A stretch of 64,000 bases of DNA, taken from positions 127,984,499 to 128,048,498 of the forward strand of contig CM050446.2 of assembly GCA_027563935.2 (NCBI GenBank), given 5' to 3'. Position 1 is the stretch's first letter; every line of letters starts with the position of its first letter. Under the pieces are notes generated by a model that had not been told where the DNA came from, searched no databases, and saw only the letters and a program-made list of their open reading frames with translations. The translations under genes were made by a program, and so were the position numbers. Origin of the DNA: Costus lasius. Taxonomy: Eukaryota; Streptophyta; Magnoliopsida; Zingiberales; Costaceae. This document shows, piece by piece, positions 1-11,870 of the stretch.

Positions 1-86
1 TGATTGACAAAACTGACGTTTCCAGCTTTGGATTAGGAAGAAGACCAGATAGGAGAACTACCATCTCGAAAGACCAATACTCCAAG
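1..86 (-). CDS. MATE transporter exon 3 (partial)
   Basis: Short exon segment missed by simple ORF scans because it is cut by the window edge. The reverse complement reads TTTCAG then C-TTG-GAG-TAT-TGG-TCT-TTC-GAG-ATG, which completes the split Cys codon left by exon 2 and gives the MATE motif [14 protein letters not shown] followed by [14 protein letters not shown]. It is open to position 1. Confidence 0.9.
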
Positions 87-1389
87 CTGAAATAGTTTAT
101 ATGTAAATCTCCAGTGCATTAAAAATATTATGCAAATGCACAAAGAAAAAAGATCCAATAACTTTGTTGCCGAAGACTAAGGACAAATGCAATAGAATAG
201 AATAGAAGAAATACATTTTAAACATAGAAGACCATACCAAAAGGAAGTGCATATTGAATAACAGGAGTAGATTTATGTATACATGCTTCCAAAAGCTTAA
301 TCTGAACAATTGTTAAAAATTATTGCTAAATAGGACAAACTCTATCAACTTCGGTGGTCTAAGATTCATAACAGTTGCAAAATGGAGCAGCTGTCCACTT
401 GGATTAGAAGGGCATTCAAATCTATACATGCTAGAGTAAATACCAGCAGATGGTAATATTTACGAGGGTAATGTTGCACAAGTAAATGCGGTAATATCTA
501 ATTCTCATACCTAATGGCATTTGACATCTTATCAACTCAAGTTGACAAAGTTGATGCAAGTTTGAGTTTAAAAAGATTATTTCACAGATAGAATGCAGTT
601 ACACGCAAATAGTTGCTGCAAGAAGAAATGAAGCTAAGATGCATGCATCAACAATTCATAGATGAAAAGGTCATGAGAAAAAGAATGCTTGAAATCTAAA
701 ATCAAGCTAGAGAAATCCATCCACAATTATAGAGAAAGAGAAATGAAAGCCCAAGAGCTTAGGTAATGATAATTTTGCATGCTATAACCCAAGGAGAAGA
801 GAAAAAAAATAGAAGAAAGTGGTGTGCGAAATGATAGGTGTGGATTAGGAAAGGGAGGCAATAACAAAGATCTATGGTGAATTGGGGCAATGAAAGGATG
901 AAATAGGGTAGGAGAAGAGGCAATGGCTAGAAGAAGGGTTGTTGGCAATGGCAATGGCTAGATAAGAAGGAAGATAGCTAGGGTTAGGAATTAGTTTGCT
1001 TGGACAACAATTTGGATGGAATAATAATTGTTATTAATGAGAAAATAAAGATTGTCATAAATCATAAAACCAATGAAACATTCCACATAATAGTCTATGC
1101 AATGTGGGACTACGACTCTAGTGTGATATATAAAAATAACTCCAAAGCTGATATACAAAGCCTGAAACTTCTATTCAAGATCAAAATTCACTTCAAGATC
1201 TCTAGAAACAAAGGATAACTTCTTGGAATGAGTACAAATGTAAAGAAACTTTGTGTCTTTGTTAAAAGCAATGAGAGGTGGTAGTGAGTGTTTCAGGGAC
1301 AAAGACGGGCAGGTGAGAGAGGAGAATAGGTGGCATATGCTACGTAGCCATGTGGTGGTTGAGAGAGTGGGGTGGGGTGGGAGGGGGGG

Positions 1390-1420
<31 letters not shown>

Positions 1421-4400
1421 GTAGGTGGAGGAAGAAGGAAGAGAACCACTTCAAGTACTAAGTTGAACCCAAATACTAGAATTAGTAATATTAAAAATAA
1501 TATGATATATGTTAAGTAACAATAAAAATATTATTATTTCATATACTCAATACCTCCATATATAGAGGTTGTATCTACTTTGTAATTGAATAAGAGAATA
1601 AATTACCTTTTAGGATTTCTTGTCTCCTCACCTTTCTCTATTTCTATCTCTTACTGTAACATGTAGGTTTTCTAAACCCTAGTCGTCTCTTAACTTAGTA
1701 TCAAAGTAAAAAATTCTAGTATTCCCTCTCTACTTTTTTTATTTCTCCATCACAGCTACTGTTTATGATACATCCACTGGCTACTTCGAGCGCCACCTTA
1801 CATTGTCTTCTATTGCTGGTGGTACCTTATGCCCTTTTTTACTGCTAGTGGCACCTTACGTAGTCCTCTGCTACTAGCGATACCTTATGCTGCCTACAAC
1901 TTTTGCTAACGATGTCTTTCGCAGCCCTCTACCATTGGCAATGCGTTACACCATCTACTACTTTTGTTGGCAATACTTAATCTGCCCTATGCTCCTATTG
2001 GCGACTCCTTACACTGCCTTGCTCATAACACATGATGTCATCTCCTACTTCTGTTTGCGTAACCCAATGCCACCTTCTACCACCTGCAATGCTTGACATC
2101 ACTTTCTACTTCTCTTTTAAACTATGTCATTGTTTTTTTATTACAACTTTATTTTTATGTTGGCCGGACATGATTGTCATATATGTTCTAGCTTGAGAGG
2201 GAGTATTAGAATTGGTAATAGTTAGGGTTAGGATTAGAAATATTATATATATAGTAAGTAATAATTAAAATATTATTATTTTATGTACTCAATACCTCTA
2301 TATATAGAGGGTAGATTTATTCAGTAATTGAACAAGGAATGTAGCCCTTTTAGGTTTCATGTCTCATCTCTTCTCTCTATCTCTATCTCTCTACTCTAAC
2401 ATGTTAAACATCATATTACATGATGATATAAACTAGAAGGAACAACCGGCAAAGATAGAACTTGCTAACCTGCAGTCTAAGTCACCTAAGTATCTAATGA
2501 CAAAAAAAAATTGAATTAAAACACTAAGTGATGCATGTGGTGCTATGTAGAAAGCTTAACTCGGAGTGTGTCTAAGAAGTAACAAAATCATTTAAAACAT
2601 TATCCTCTATCACCCAAAATTAGGTTGGCAAGAAAACCTAGACCTACTAGGACTAAAACTCGAGTTAAATAGGTTTTGGGGCTAGCTCGAGTAAAACCTG
2701 AGACTTCATTAAGCATAGAGTCGGGTCTGAATATTATGGAACCCAAACTCGAACTCAACTCAAAGTATAATTTTATCAAATTATCATGAAAAAAATAAAA
2801 ATCATAAATTTCTCACTCCCTCCCTCACTTAACTCACTCTTTAGTTTGTATTATATATATTAGTATTATAAAAAAAAATTATTTTTTTATTTTTTTTTGT
2901 TGGGGTTAGGTTTCCTGCGGGGACCTGACTCCCCGACAGGGTTGGGTATGAGATATGGTTTTTTAATCTGGTTCGGGGTCGAGGTTGGAGATGGGTTTAA
3001 GAGTGGTAGGGTCGGGTCGGGTTTGGTAAAACTTGTCCCCAACCCAATCCGTTGCCATCTCTACACAAAATGAATGGTCTCTTTGTTTTTGCATCAAAGA
3101 ATCAACTAAAGTTCACATAGAGCATGCTAAGCTGTAGAAAAAAAGGTAATCAACTATTACCTACTTAAGACTTAAGCATGTTTGAATCAAAACGACTAGT
3201 CAAGTTAAGATGCCCTCACACACTTCCTTAAATGAGTAACCACCGTTATTAACAAAAGTTTGCATAAGGTGAAGGCCTATTTTGAAGGTGGCTTACCAGA
3301 TCATAAAAGCCGAAGGAACAGCAAGAGTTAGAAAGTCAATTACACCTTTCAGTGATTCCTTTGATAGGTCTGTCCATGTCTCTTTACAAGCTTGAGAGAA
3401 CTTGATATAAATTGCTAAAAGAAGAACATTCAGCCAATAAGATACAGATGTCGCAAGGGCAGCACCCTTGCTTCCAAAGTCAAAAATGTGCACGAAAAAC
3501 CAGCATATGAGGATGTGGAAGCATGCAGTTATTCCGGAGCTTATGAGCATGGGATATACTATGTTCTGGGTTTGCAGGAATTTGGCAATGCATTGAAGCA
3601 AACCATAGGCAAAAAGGCTTGGGATTAACCAGCAAGCATATTGCCCAGCTTCAACTGATATTTCTAGATTTTGACCAACTGCAATAAGAATTTGGCTTGT
3701 GTAAGTCCAAATGAGAGCCAAGGGTATACTCACGAGTAGAAGAGTAAACATTGCCCTTTGTGTATGAACACCAAGCATATGATATCCTTTTGCTCCATAG
3801 GCCTGACCACATAGGGTGTCCAATGCACTTGCCATTCCCAACTTGTTGTATTGGAACAAAAGATTCAAATATTTTCAATTTATAAATCACTTCGCAGATG
3901 GCACTAACAAGAATAGAATTATATGTATGTTCAATTAGCTAGTAAAAGAACTGATATGCAAGTGTTCACGATAAAAGGCTGGCTATTAAATTTGTTCAAC
4001 AGTTTAGGTAATTGCAAATATAAAATCAATGAATCGATATGCATTCTACATACAACTTCCTTAAAACTCCAAGCAGGTAGAAGAATTCAAAAACAGTAGA
4101 AAAGAAAAAAAGATAAAAGGTAGGATCCTCAGACTCTTATTGTTTCCTTTTTTTTTCTTTTGATAATAAATTACTTATTGCAAGGAGAACCCATCAAGAA
4201 CTCCTGTAAGTAACCCAATTTACCACAATGAAACTCATTATTTATATCTTTGAGAATCAAATACAAGGAATTATGTTAAGAAATGGAATAAAATGATTAA
4301 GCTAAGTTTTTTTGCAGACATTCTAGTGCACGGTGGGAAACTTTCCTTGAAACTGCCTTGGTGCCTGCGCTTACGATTTGGGTCACTGATTAGAAACACG

Positions 4401-5341
4401 ATGGATTCAAAATTGGAAAACAGGGAGGCTTAATTATGATATCATTCGACAATGTTCTAATTATCCTCCCTTCCTCCTTCCATTACAAAATAGGTCAGAC
4501 AAAAAAGTACATTGCTAGAAATAAAACTGATTGTGCCCTCAAGTGTTTAATAAAAAATATTCCATCCATGACTTCGATCTCAGACTAAACCCCCTAGTAT
4601 TTCACTTAATCGGCCTGTATAAGAGTCTTTTTTGTTCATAGTCATCATACTTTGACTGAAAGTGCATTTAGTCCAAGATATTTACAAGATAAATATATTG
4701 GACTTTTCCTAAGATGGTTTAAATTTGGTGGTCAATCAAATTGCCATCAGCAACAAACATCTTGATCGAACAGGAAACGGTGACGCCAAAAGATTTGAAC
4801 GAAGCAATTGCTCCTAACACCAAACCCACACCCCCAATAGAAAAACCAAAGTTAAGTATTTTTCCTATGAAAATTTGATCAAAGAATCAAAAGAATTGGG
4901 GAAGACAATTAGAATAATGAACCAGTCTAACTAAGAACAAATGACTCCATAATGAAATACAGTAATTGACAAACAAATTAGGACTGAAACCAAAAGATTC
5001 CATAATGAAACACTTACCAGCACACTGAAACCGGTGACGTTGGCAAAGGATGTGGCCATCGAGGCGCCGGAGAGAGAGAGCTCGCCGAGATGGCCAACGA
5101 ACATGACAGAGATCACCTGGAGGCAGTACTGGAGGAGGCTCGCCGCGATGAGAGGCCCGGCCAGGGACAGCAGACGCCTTGCCTCCGACACCGCATCGCC
5201 GTCGTTCGAAAAGCATAGATAGCGGGACAAGAGATCGTTCGCCCAACCGCGTTCGCCATCTGAATCGCGATCCCTCTCAGAGATTTGGTTGGAAAGCAAA
5301 AGAGGAGCTATTTCATCTCCCCCTCCCATTTCTTGGCTCAT
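1..5341 (-). CDS. MATE/DTX multidrug and toxin extrusion transporter, 3' part beyond the window
   Basis: A membrane antiporter of the plant MATE (DETOXIFICATION) family, expected to export organic cations, flavonoids or other metabolites in exchange for H+ at the plasma membrane or tonoplast; the substrate cannot be read from sequence. Exon 1 is 5341-5018 (108 codons), exon 2 is 3841-3297 and exon 3 runs from 86 off the left edge. Splice sites are GTAAGTG/AG and GTAAGC/AG and the phases match across both joins. The N-terminus is hydrophilic with an acidic stretch, followed by a first hydrophobic segment ([19 protein letters not shown]). Exon 2 starts with the family hallmark [17 protein letters not shown] and holds several more hydrophobic segments. 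Exon 3 gives LEYWSFEM and [18 protein letters not shown], typical of the middle of MATE proteins. The C-terminal half is not in the window, so intactness cannot be judged. Confidence 0.93.
1389..1421. repeat. (AG)n microsatellite followed by poly-G
   Basis: A perfect AG dinucleotide run ends in about ten G residues, inside MATE intron 2. It creates spurious Arg/Glu- or Ser/Leu-rich ORFs on the two strands. Confidence 0.9.
1474..2404 (+). mobile_element. TRIM-like/decayed small LTR retroelement
   Basis: Two diverged direct repeats of about 190-200 bp (about 1474-1664 and 2204-2404) share a TACTAGAATT/TATTAGAATT start, an AATATTATTATTT stretch, ACTCAATACCTC next to a TATATATAGAGG TATA-like block, a CT-rich tail and a TAACATGT end. 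The second copy is preceded by GCTTGAGAGGGAG, a typical Copia-style polypurine tract, and TAGTATCAAAG at about 1699 is a weak match to an initiator-Met primer site. The internal 540 bp has no ORF and contains degenerate tandem repeats. This fits a terminal-repeat retrotransposon in miniature or a heavily deleted Copia element; exact ends and target duplication are not clear. Confidence 0.55.
1790..2030 (+). repeat. degenerate ~33-bp tandem repeat
   Basis: About six or seven imperfect units built around TTGCTRGYGGYACCTTAYRCTGCCCT-like text lie between the two direct repeats of the TRIM-like relic. They create an apparent 69-codon ORF that I do not regard as a gene. Confidence 0.5.
2621..3063. 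mobile_element. hAT-type MITE (443 bp) in MATE intron 2
   Basis: The terminal sequences TAGGTTGGCAAG and TTGCCATCTCTA form an imperfect inverted repeat. They are flanked by an 8-bp target duplication with one mismatch, CCCAAAAT at 2613-2620 and CACAAAAT at 3064-3071. The interior has GGGTCGGG-rich text without an ORF. The ends, the 8-bp duplication and the interior resemble the better preserved copy at 51531-52026. Confidence 0.7.
3842..5017 (-). other. MATE intron 1
   Basis: 1,176-bp intron between GTAAGTG at 5017 and the CAACAAG acceptor at 3842. It is AT-rich; I see no coding sequence or repeat in it beyond a T-run near 4150. Confidence 0.85.
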
Positions 5342-5946
5342 TGTGGTAAAACAGACAAGTCAACGTCACCGATCGTCCAATGGACGGCAATTTGCCCAGC
5401 AGCTCAACAGGAACTGAAAACACACTTGTCCCTTATAATTTATAGGAGAGAGGAAATAAAAAAATGAAAAATTTTATAGACAAATTTAAGAATATCAAAA
5501 TAAAAGGTTTGGTACTTAAAAATAATTACAAACTAAAAAAAAGAGAGTAATTCAGTCTGCGATCAAAAGATTAATAAAAAAGCAAAACTAAATTCATATA
5601 AAATTCTTGAAATTAATCTCAAAATAAATGAGGCTAGGAATTCAGTCAATCACTCATCAAGAATAATGGTTGGAACGTTCCATCCATCAAACAATGGCCC
5701 TCCTAACTTTATGTAATTTTCAGTTCATCGTGGGAGAACGGGTTGAGCTTCTTCTGCTTCCATCGGTTGCAACATTTCCATCAAATAATGATCCTGCGCA
5801 CTCCACATGGTTTGCGGCGCTTCAATAGAGAGAGAGAGAAAAAAGTAGCGCTGCTCTTTCACTTTCCTTTTCTTGTTTCTCTGTGCTGCTGCTGCTGCTC
5901 CTCGTAGAAGAAGATCGAATCCCGGCACCGGCGCAGCTGAGCTGCG
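5342..5946. promoter_or_regulatory. shared divergent promoter region, MATE and GT61 genes
   Basis: The 605 bp between the two start codons must contain both 5' UTRs and promoters. The middle is AT-rich. The GT61 leader side has an (AG)n run near 5827 and a (CTG)n run near 5884-5900. I could not assign a convincing TATA box for either gene. Confidence 0.6.
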
Positions 5947-7927
5947 ATGAGTTCCAAGCTGAGGTTGGTCCGCAACGCCAACCAGTCGCGAAGGTTCAGA
6001 TTGGCGGTGTTCATCGTCGGCTGTTTCGTTGTCTCGATGACCTTCTTGGTGGTGTCTAGAACTCAGGCGCTTGTCCTCCACAACTGTAATCTTCTTTTTC
6101 CCCTCTCTTGCTTGCAGTTTATGTATAATCGTTGCCTTTCAGTCATTTCTACTTTTGTTTTTCAGTGGGGATCGGGTCATCGTCGCCGCCTCCGCAATCA
6201 GGTAACTCCGTCTTAGGTCTTGGATCCTTCAGCTGTGCTGTTTTTAGTTTAATGAGATTTAGTCTTGTTTCTTCAGTTGATCAAGACGAGGAATTCCTGA
6301 TTCTTTGTAATTGGTTTCCGGATGTTTGTAGGTAGCGATGGTGAGAAACAGGAGAATCTTCCAACAGAAAACAATATGGATGTGGATTCAGCTCCAGACA
6401 AAGGGATCCATGAATTAACAGGTACAAAACCTACAAACTTTGTTTCAGAATTGTTGTGTTGTTTGTTTGACTCTCAATGAACTGCTGCATCAAATGAAAA
6501 CTTCTGATGAGCTCGTGCAGAAGAAACTAGTGCAGAAGCATACAAACACAGATCAAATAATGAGGCAATGCATGATCGGCTAACACTTCCAACTGTTTCA
6601 AACTACGCCATCGCTGATCGCACGCAAGCAGAAGCCACTGAGCGATTTGGTCAGTGATGAATGATGTTTAATTGAGTATGCTTTAGCTGATAACAATGGG
6701 TAATAGATTTCATAAAATGCAGAGGACGAACGCACAGGCCAGAGGAAGCCGCTGTGCGATGATTCGGATCGACGAGCAGACATCTGCGATATGCACGGTG
6801 ATATAAGGATTATCGGGAACACTTCCTCTGTCATTTTTATGGAATCGCCTCATACAGAGCAGAAAGAAGTTTGGCAAATTCACCCGTATCCTCGCAAGGG
6901 AGACGAGGCTTGCTTCAGAGGAGTCAGAGAAGTCACAGTGAGAACAAGCAGCGAGGCCCCTCGATGCACAGCCGACCACGACGTGCCGGCCATAGTTTTC
7001 TCGACCGGGGGGTACGCCGGCAACCTCTTCCATGACTTCACCGACGTGCTCGTTCCCCTGTTCACATCTGCCTGTCCATTTGAAGGAGAGGTCCGATTCG
7101 TCGTCACCGACTTCAAAAGCTGGTGGATCACCAAGTTCCTTCCCGTGCTCCAGAAGCTGTCCAAGTATCCAGCGATCGACTTCGACGGGGACGGACGAGT
7201 GCACTGCTTCAAGCGGGTGACGGTGGGTCTTCGCGCGCACAGCGAGTTCCGCATCGACCCCGCGAGAGCCCCCAACGGCTACTCGATGATCGACTTCACC
7301 AAGTTCATGAGGAGCGCATTCTCGGTGGAGAGAGAAGCGCTGCCCGCCATCGGAGGAGGCCTCTCTGCAAGGAAGCCGAGGCTGCTCATCGTCTCGAGAA
7401 ATAATAAGTCGCGGACGTTCACCAACGCCGACGAGATCGTGGAGATGGCGGAGGAGATGGGCTTCGAGGTGGTCGTCGACGGCGCGGATGTGTCGTCTGG
7501 CCTGGCTCGATTCGCAGGAGTCGTCAATTCTTGCGATGTGATGATGGGGGTGCTCGGGACCGGCCTCACCAACATAGTGTTCTTGCCCCGGAATGCAACC
7601 ATCATTCAGATCATTCCGTGGGGGGGATTGGAGTCGCTTGCTGCGGCTAATTTTGGGGATCCTGCCAAGACGATGGGACTCAACTACGTTGAGTACAGCG
7701 TAAGCATGGAGGAGAGCAGCTTGAGCGGACAATATCCGAAGGATCATCCTGTGTTCACGGACCCTTTGTCGTTCCACAACCGTGGGTTTCAGATCATGAG
7801 GTCTACCTTCCTGGATAACCAGAATCTGAAGCTTGACGTCCGAAGGTTCAGGAATGTTCTGTGGAAGGTGCTTGAGCGTCTGGATGCAGCAACCGGAGCT
7901 GATCGTCTTGTTTTAGATTCTCTTTAG
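5947..7927 (+). CDS. GT61 glycosyltransferase (xylan arabinosyl/xylosyltransferase-like), five exons
   Basis: Predicted type II Golgi membrane glycosyltransferase of CAZy family GT61; the plant members best known add arabinose or xylose side chains to xylan. Exons are 5947-6085, 6166-6201, 6332-6421, 6521-6649 and 6723-7927; all introns are GT-AG and phase 1, giving 532 residues. An in-frame TGA at 5938-5940 fixes the start. Residues about 18-37 (FRLAVFIVGCFVVSMTFLVV) form the single signal anchor, followed by a low-complexity stem. The catalytic part opens with KPLCDDSDRRADICDMHGDI, a hallmark of the plant clade, then FSTGGYAGNLFHDFTDVLVP and the C-terminal block GVLGTGLTNIVFLPRNATII. The gene looks intact. 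Acceptor and donor sugars are inference only; it could equally be a related O-glycosyl transferase. Confidence 0.93.
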
Positions 7928-9458
7928 TGTTCTGTATACAAATTGAAAACATTTTCAGGGAGTCCGTCGCAGTTGGATAAGAAGGAATAAGGGAGACCGT
8001 TATAAGTTGTAGCTAAATCGACTTTTCCCGACTAAATTTACTAGAGAAAACCTGTTTTGACCCAGTATCTAGTTGGGTTTAAGTAAAAATTATTAATTCC
8101 CGACTAATTATTAACTTTGGATTAATCAATAATTTCTTAAGTCAATATAAGATAGCTGATAATAAAATTTAAAATATAAAAATTATAAAAAATATTAATC
8201 AAATAAGATGACCCAAAATTAACCAAATAATAACTTTACATTATTTGTTGAAGACCGTGAAGGGCACTAATAGTAAGTTGGTCGACAAGACAATGCGGAG
8301 GAAATCACTGGGAGTCGAGGATGATGCTAAGGACTAAGGAGGACACTGAGACGATGCTAAGGAGTGAGGAAGTTGTCGAGAGCCTAAGACGATGCTAAGG
8401 ACTAAAAGAGGTTGTCGAGAGTATGATGAGAGTGAGGAGATCACCAATAGTCCGGAGGACCATCGAGATGCTAAGAAGGCCACCCTAGATGATGTTAAGG
8501 AGATTGTTGATAGTCGAGATGATGTTGAGGGGGCTTTCTTAGAGGGTTGAGATGGGGATGATGGTTAAGGAACTACACTCAATAGGATGAAGTATTAAGA
8601 TTTGGGAGTAAAAAAAATAAAAAAAAATAAAGAGTAAGAAAAGGAATAAAATAAAATAAGAAAATTATAAGAGAAACCCTCATAATTTAGAGATATAAAA
8701 AATTAATTTTTTTTATATAAGTATCGATTTAATTCAAGTAACCACGATTCAAAAATCTTCAAAATTTCACAAACTATGAATAGTTACATTTATTAAAAAA
8801 AAAAAAAAAAACTCTACCATTTGACTAATTCAGTTAACCAAATTTTCGTTTAGATTCAGTTGGTTATCTATCAATGTTTAGTTTATCAATTTTTTTACAC
8901 ACCCTTACCTGTCCCTAACATCAATTAATAATATATTAAAATATATAACCTAAACCACTCATTGCTCATTCACCCTAACCGCACTTCGCTCGTTGCTTGC
9001 CTTTTCGCCCTGTTCACTCGTTGCTTGCCTTGCTCATCGGTCACTCACCTTCGCCTGTTTGCTGCTCCCAGGTCATCACCACTTCACATTGGTAAGGTGT
9101 CGGGTTTTTGAAGGGTACTTGATCGTGAACGTGGTTAGGTGTAGGATGGCCTTTTTGAAACCGACGGGATCAAGAAAAATTTTTAAGGCTTGGAATTTAA
9201 TGCTATATAAAATATAGCATATTAATTTTTTTTGTATAATATACAAATTTTTTATATAACATTATATAATAATACACTAATGTTATACAAAATTAAAGTA
9301 CCTCCTGTAAATTTTCCTCAATGATTCTCTGTCCTAAAATTTTTTTCATGGAATCGAGCTCCAAGAGTAAGGCTTGGAATTGGGCCCCTCTCTTCCTTGC
9401 TATCCCTAGTTCCCTACTCATAGACTTTGAAATATAACATCTCATTGATGCACCATAA
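7928..9458. other. intergenic sequence downstream of GT61 gene
   Basis: AT-rich 1.5 kb with the GT61 3' UTR at its start. It holds the degenerate minisatellite at 8280-8545, poly-A runs near 8610 and 8795, and a strongly self-complementary AT stretch near 9200-9290. I see no gene. Confidence 0.7.
8280..8545 (+). repeat. degenerate minisatellite (GATGATGCTAAGGA units)
   Basis: Variants of GACGATGCTAAGGACTAA and GTTGTCGAGAGT recur irregularly every 20-50 bp across this interval. No ORF is preserved in it. Confidence 0.55.
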
Positions 9459-9886
9459 GGCCATGTTTACTTACGCGAACGAAAAAATAGTGGAAAGGAA
9501 AAGTGATGAGAAAAGAAAAAAGGGAGGAGGAAAATATGATAGATCATGCGACTTTTACATGAGCAAATTAGAATAGGGAGAGAGAAGGCAGTAGAAGAGA
9601 AAAGTCATCGCTCACAATAGCGACAACAGCGAGCATCAACGAGCGTCGAGCAAGGAGCGAGCAAGCTCGTAAGCAGCGGTGAATGGAGAAGACGATGGCG
9701 GTTGTGCATCTTCGAGTGAAAAGAGTATGAAAGCAACATGCCAACTAATCCCGCTTGAATCGGGAAAATTTGAAATCAAAGAATTTTGATAATATTTTTT
9801 ATCTACTTTTCGTCTTTCCAAGTAAACAATAAAAAAATTTTATTTTTCATCTTTCTTTCCTATTTTCAGTCTAAGTAAACAAGGTG
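9459..9886. mobile_element. Tourist-like (PIF/Harbinger) MITE, 428 bp
   Basis: The ends GGCCATGTTTACTTA and TAAGTAAACAAGGTG are imperfect inverted repeats, with subterminal complementarity continuing inward. They are flanked by TAA at 9456-9458 and TAA at 9887-9889, the 3-bp TWA-type duplication of PIF/Harbinger elements. There is no transposase ORF. Confidence 0.75.
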
Positions 9887-9991
9887 TAAAGTCTTTGCCA
9901 AACTTCACCCAATGAATTTCTATATTTATATCACTAATAAGAAAATTTTAACTACTAAAATTAGAGTTAATTATAGGGCGACCCCCTCTAG

Positions 9992-11775
9992 TGTTAGGCC
10001 TACGGACTGGATTTGGGCGCGGCCCAAACCTAGACCAGCCAACCTCAGCCCAGCCCATCCGAATCCCGTAAGCTGACCGGGTCAGCAAAGTGAACTGGGC
10101 GCCGCCAGGATCCGTTACGCCAACGGGTGTCTCACGCGCGCGCGAATTTCTTCGCATACATTGGTAGATGGGACGGAGGCACGCCTCGAATTGCATGCCA
10201 ATGTGGAGTGGGCGACGTGGGCGTGAAGAAAAAGTCGTCGTTGTCGTTGAAACAGATGACACGCTCGAGCGAAAAAAAAACTTTCATCGTACTCTTCTCT
10301 CTGGTCATCCCTCTCGTCGGACGCGTCTCCAAGTACGCTCGGCGAAGCTTTCCTGGTGTTCCAGTGGTGTAGACGGGTGGTAGGAACGCCGAGGTCAACT
10401 CCATCCCTCTTCTACTGTCACCTTCTTTTTGTCGCCGACGCAGCCGCCGTCGACGTCCAGATCGCCTCAGAAGGCGGCTTCGCATCAACTTCACCTACTC
10501 GACGGAGCCGGTGGCCTGAGTGATCGCCAAGGTACACTCTTCCTCGCTTGTTTTCCATTTTTCTTCCCCGGTCAAGCTCGCGGCTCCCGGCGGCTCCTCC
10601 ACCTTCGTCTCCAACGGTGCGCAAGTGTGACGCGTTTATTCCTCTCGCTCCTCCAGCGAGCACTCCCCTCTCTTCCCATGGTTGTCAGCTCGCCTACGTG
10701 CAAGAAGTCCCGGATCCAGTGCTCGCCTACGTACGAGCTCCATTTTTCCTTTCCACTCGTCGTCACGGGGTCTCCGCCTGCGTAGGGGGATAGCCGACGG
10801 TCCATCCTCGAGCGTCGAGAATCCTAGCTGGGGCGCCTTTTTCATCTGTGGGGAAGATCGACGTCTCGCGTCGCCTTTGCCAGAGTCGCCGGCGTGACTC
10901 CCTTCTTCCCCGAGTTTCCCAGCATTCGCGAGCCTTCCTCCCTGGCCAGTGCAGGCATCTGCGGGTCTCCTCCACCACTGTCCGTCTACTGCTCCGCTGC
11001 CCTTCCGACGCTCACCGTCGTGCGAGTAGGGCGGCCTCCTCTCCCATCTCCTCCAACGAGTGTCGACAGCGGCATGATCAGGGTTCCTCCCCAACCTGTC
11101 GAGCTCACTTCCGTGCAAATGATCATCCACGGCGCCGGCTATCGCCGGTTTGGTCGGTGGCCCTCAGGCGTACCTTCCTTCCTGCCGTTCTCGTCTACGC
11201 GCGAGAAGGACGAGGCCGCAGGCTTCTTCGTCACCTTCGAGTGACGTGGCCAGCGGAGCATCGTCCAGCCTCTTCGCCGACATGCGAGTGAGGAGCCGGC
11301 TGGGTTTCTTTCTATCATCGGCGTGCGACGCCATGTGGACGACCGTCTAAGATCGCCAAGCACCGGCTTGATCCAACAAATGAGTGGGCGAGTCCGCCTC
11401 CTCGGCGTGGGACGTCCGGTTACTCCCCTCCACTTCCTCCAGCACGTGTGCGTGTCTGGAAATTGTTGTAGACCCCGTCCGATGCGGTCGGTTACGGGTG
11501 CGTCCCTTTTAGGTTCGGGTGAACCCGGTTTCACTCGACGACACCGGTTGGCGGTGAATCGTCAGTGTTGGTCCAAGTTGTATTGGAACGACAGTGATCT
11601 TCCGCAGAGTCCATAGTCTGGCTGGGGGTCGGTTCGAGGAGTCGTCCCCACTAGTCGCGTCCAATACAGTAGTTCCAACCATTGCGACCCCTGTGTGGGT
11701 GTATTCGGACTTGAGTCAAGCGTTGACTCAAGGGTAAAAATCGTAAAAAAATATTACCATATTGAGGGCGTGATA
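9992..11775 (+). repeat. Element A 5' LTR
   Basis: 1.78-kb GC-rich LTR matching the sequence from 62480 to the window end throughout, with scattered substitutions and small indels (for example extra sequence near 10570-10605 absent from the 3' copy). The start is TGTTAGG. The end at about TGATA, just before GCT and the primer site, is inferred from the primer-site position, because the 3' copy is cut off. The many overlapping Arg/Ser-rich ORFs here are composition artefacts. Confidence 0.85.
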
Positions 11776-11778
11776 GCT

Positions 11779-11790
11779 TGGTATCAGAGC
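11779..11790 (+). other. primer-binding site, tRNA-iMet (element A)
   Basis: TGGTATCAGAGC is complementary to the 3' end of plant initiator methionine tRNA and lies three bases after the inferred LTR end. Confidence 0.9.
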
Positions 11791-11870
11791 CTAGGGACTG
11801 CGCTTTCCAACTTGTATGAGCATCGTACTTGTACGTCGACTGACCTCTCTGCCCATGTGCAGATGGTGTC

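Larger units (their letters stand above)
87..3296 (-). other. MATE intron 2 (3.2 kb) with transposon relics
   Basis: Intron bounded by GTAAGC (donor at 3296) and TTTCAG (acceptor at 87-92). It is AT-rich with no coding sequence that I can support. It holds an (AG)n/(G)n simple repeat at about 1389-1421, a TRIM-like LTR relic at 1474-2404 and a hAT-type MITE at 2621-3063, which account for much of its unusual length. The rest, including 100-1380, shows nothing recognisable. Confidence 0.8.

Noticed and set aside
727..954. Candidate small gene in the MATE intron
   Set aside because: No homology signal, no splice context, and it lies within an intron whose flanking exons are well defined.
6710..7777. 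355-codon minus-strand ORF antisense to the GT61 gene
   Set aside because: Shadow of the GC-rich last exon; no recognisable domains, while the plus strand carries clear GT61 motifs.
10127..11616. Many overlapping ORFs of 70-164 codons on both strands
   Set aside because: They lie in the GC-rich 5' LTR of element A, the matching ORFs in the 3' LTR (62621-63855) are not frame-conserved, and the products are Arg/Ser/Pro-rich without family motifs.
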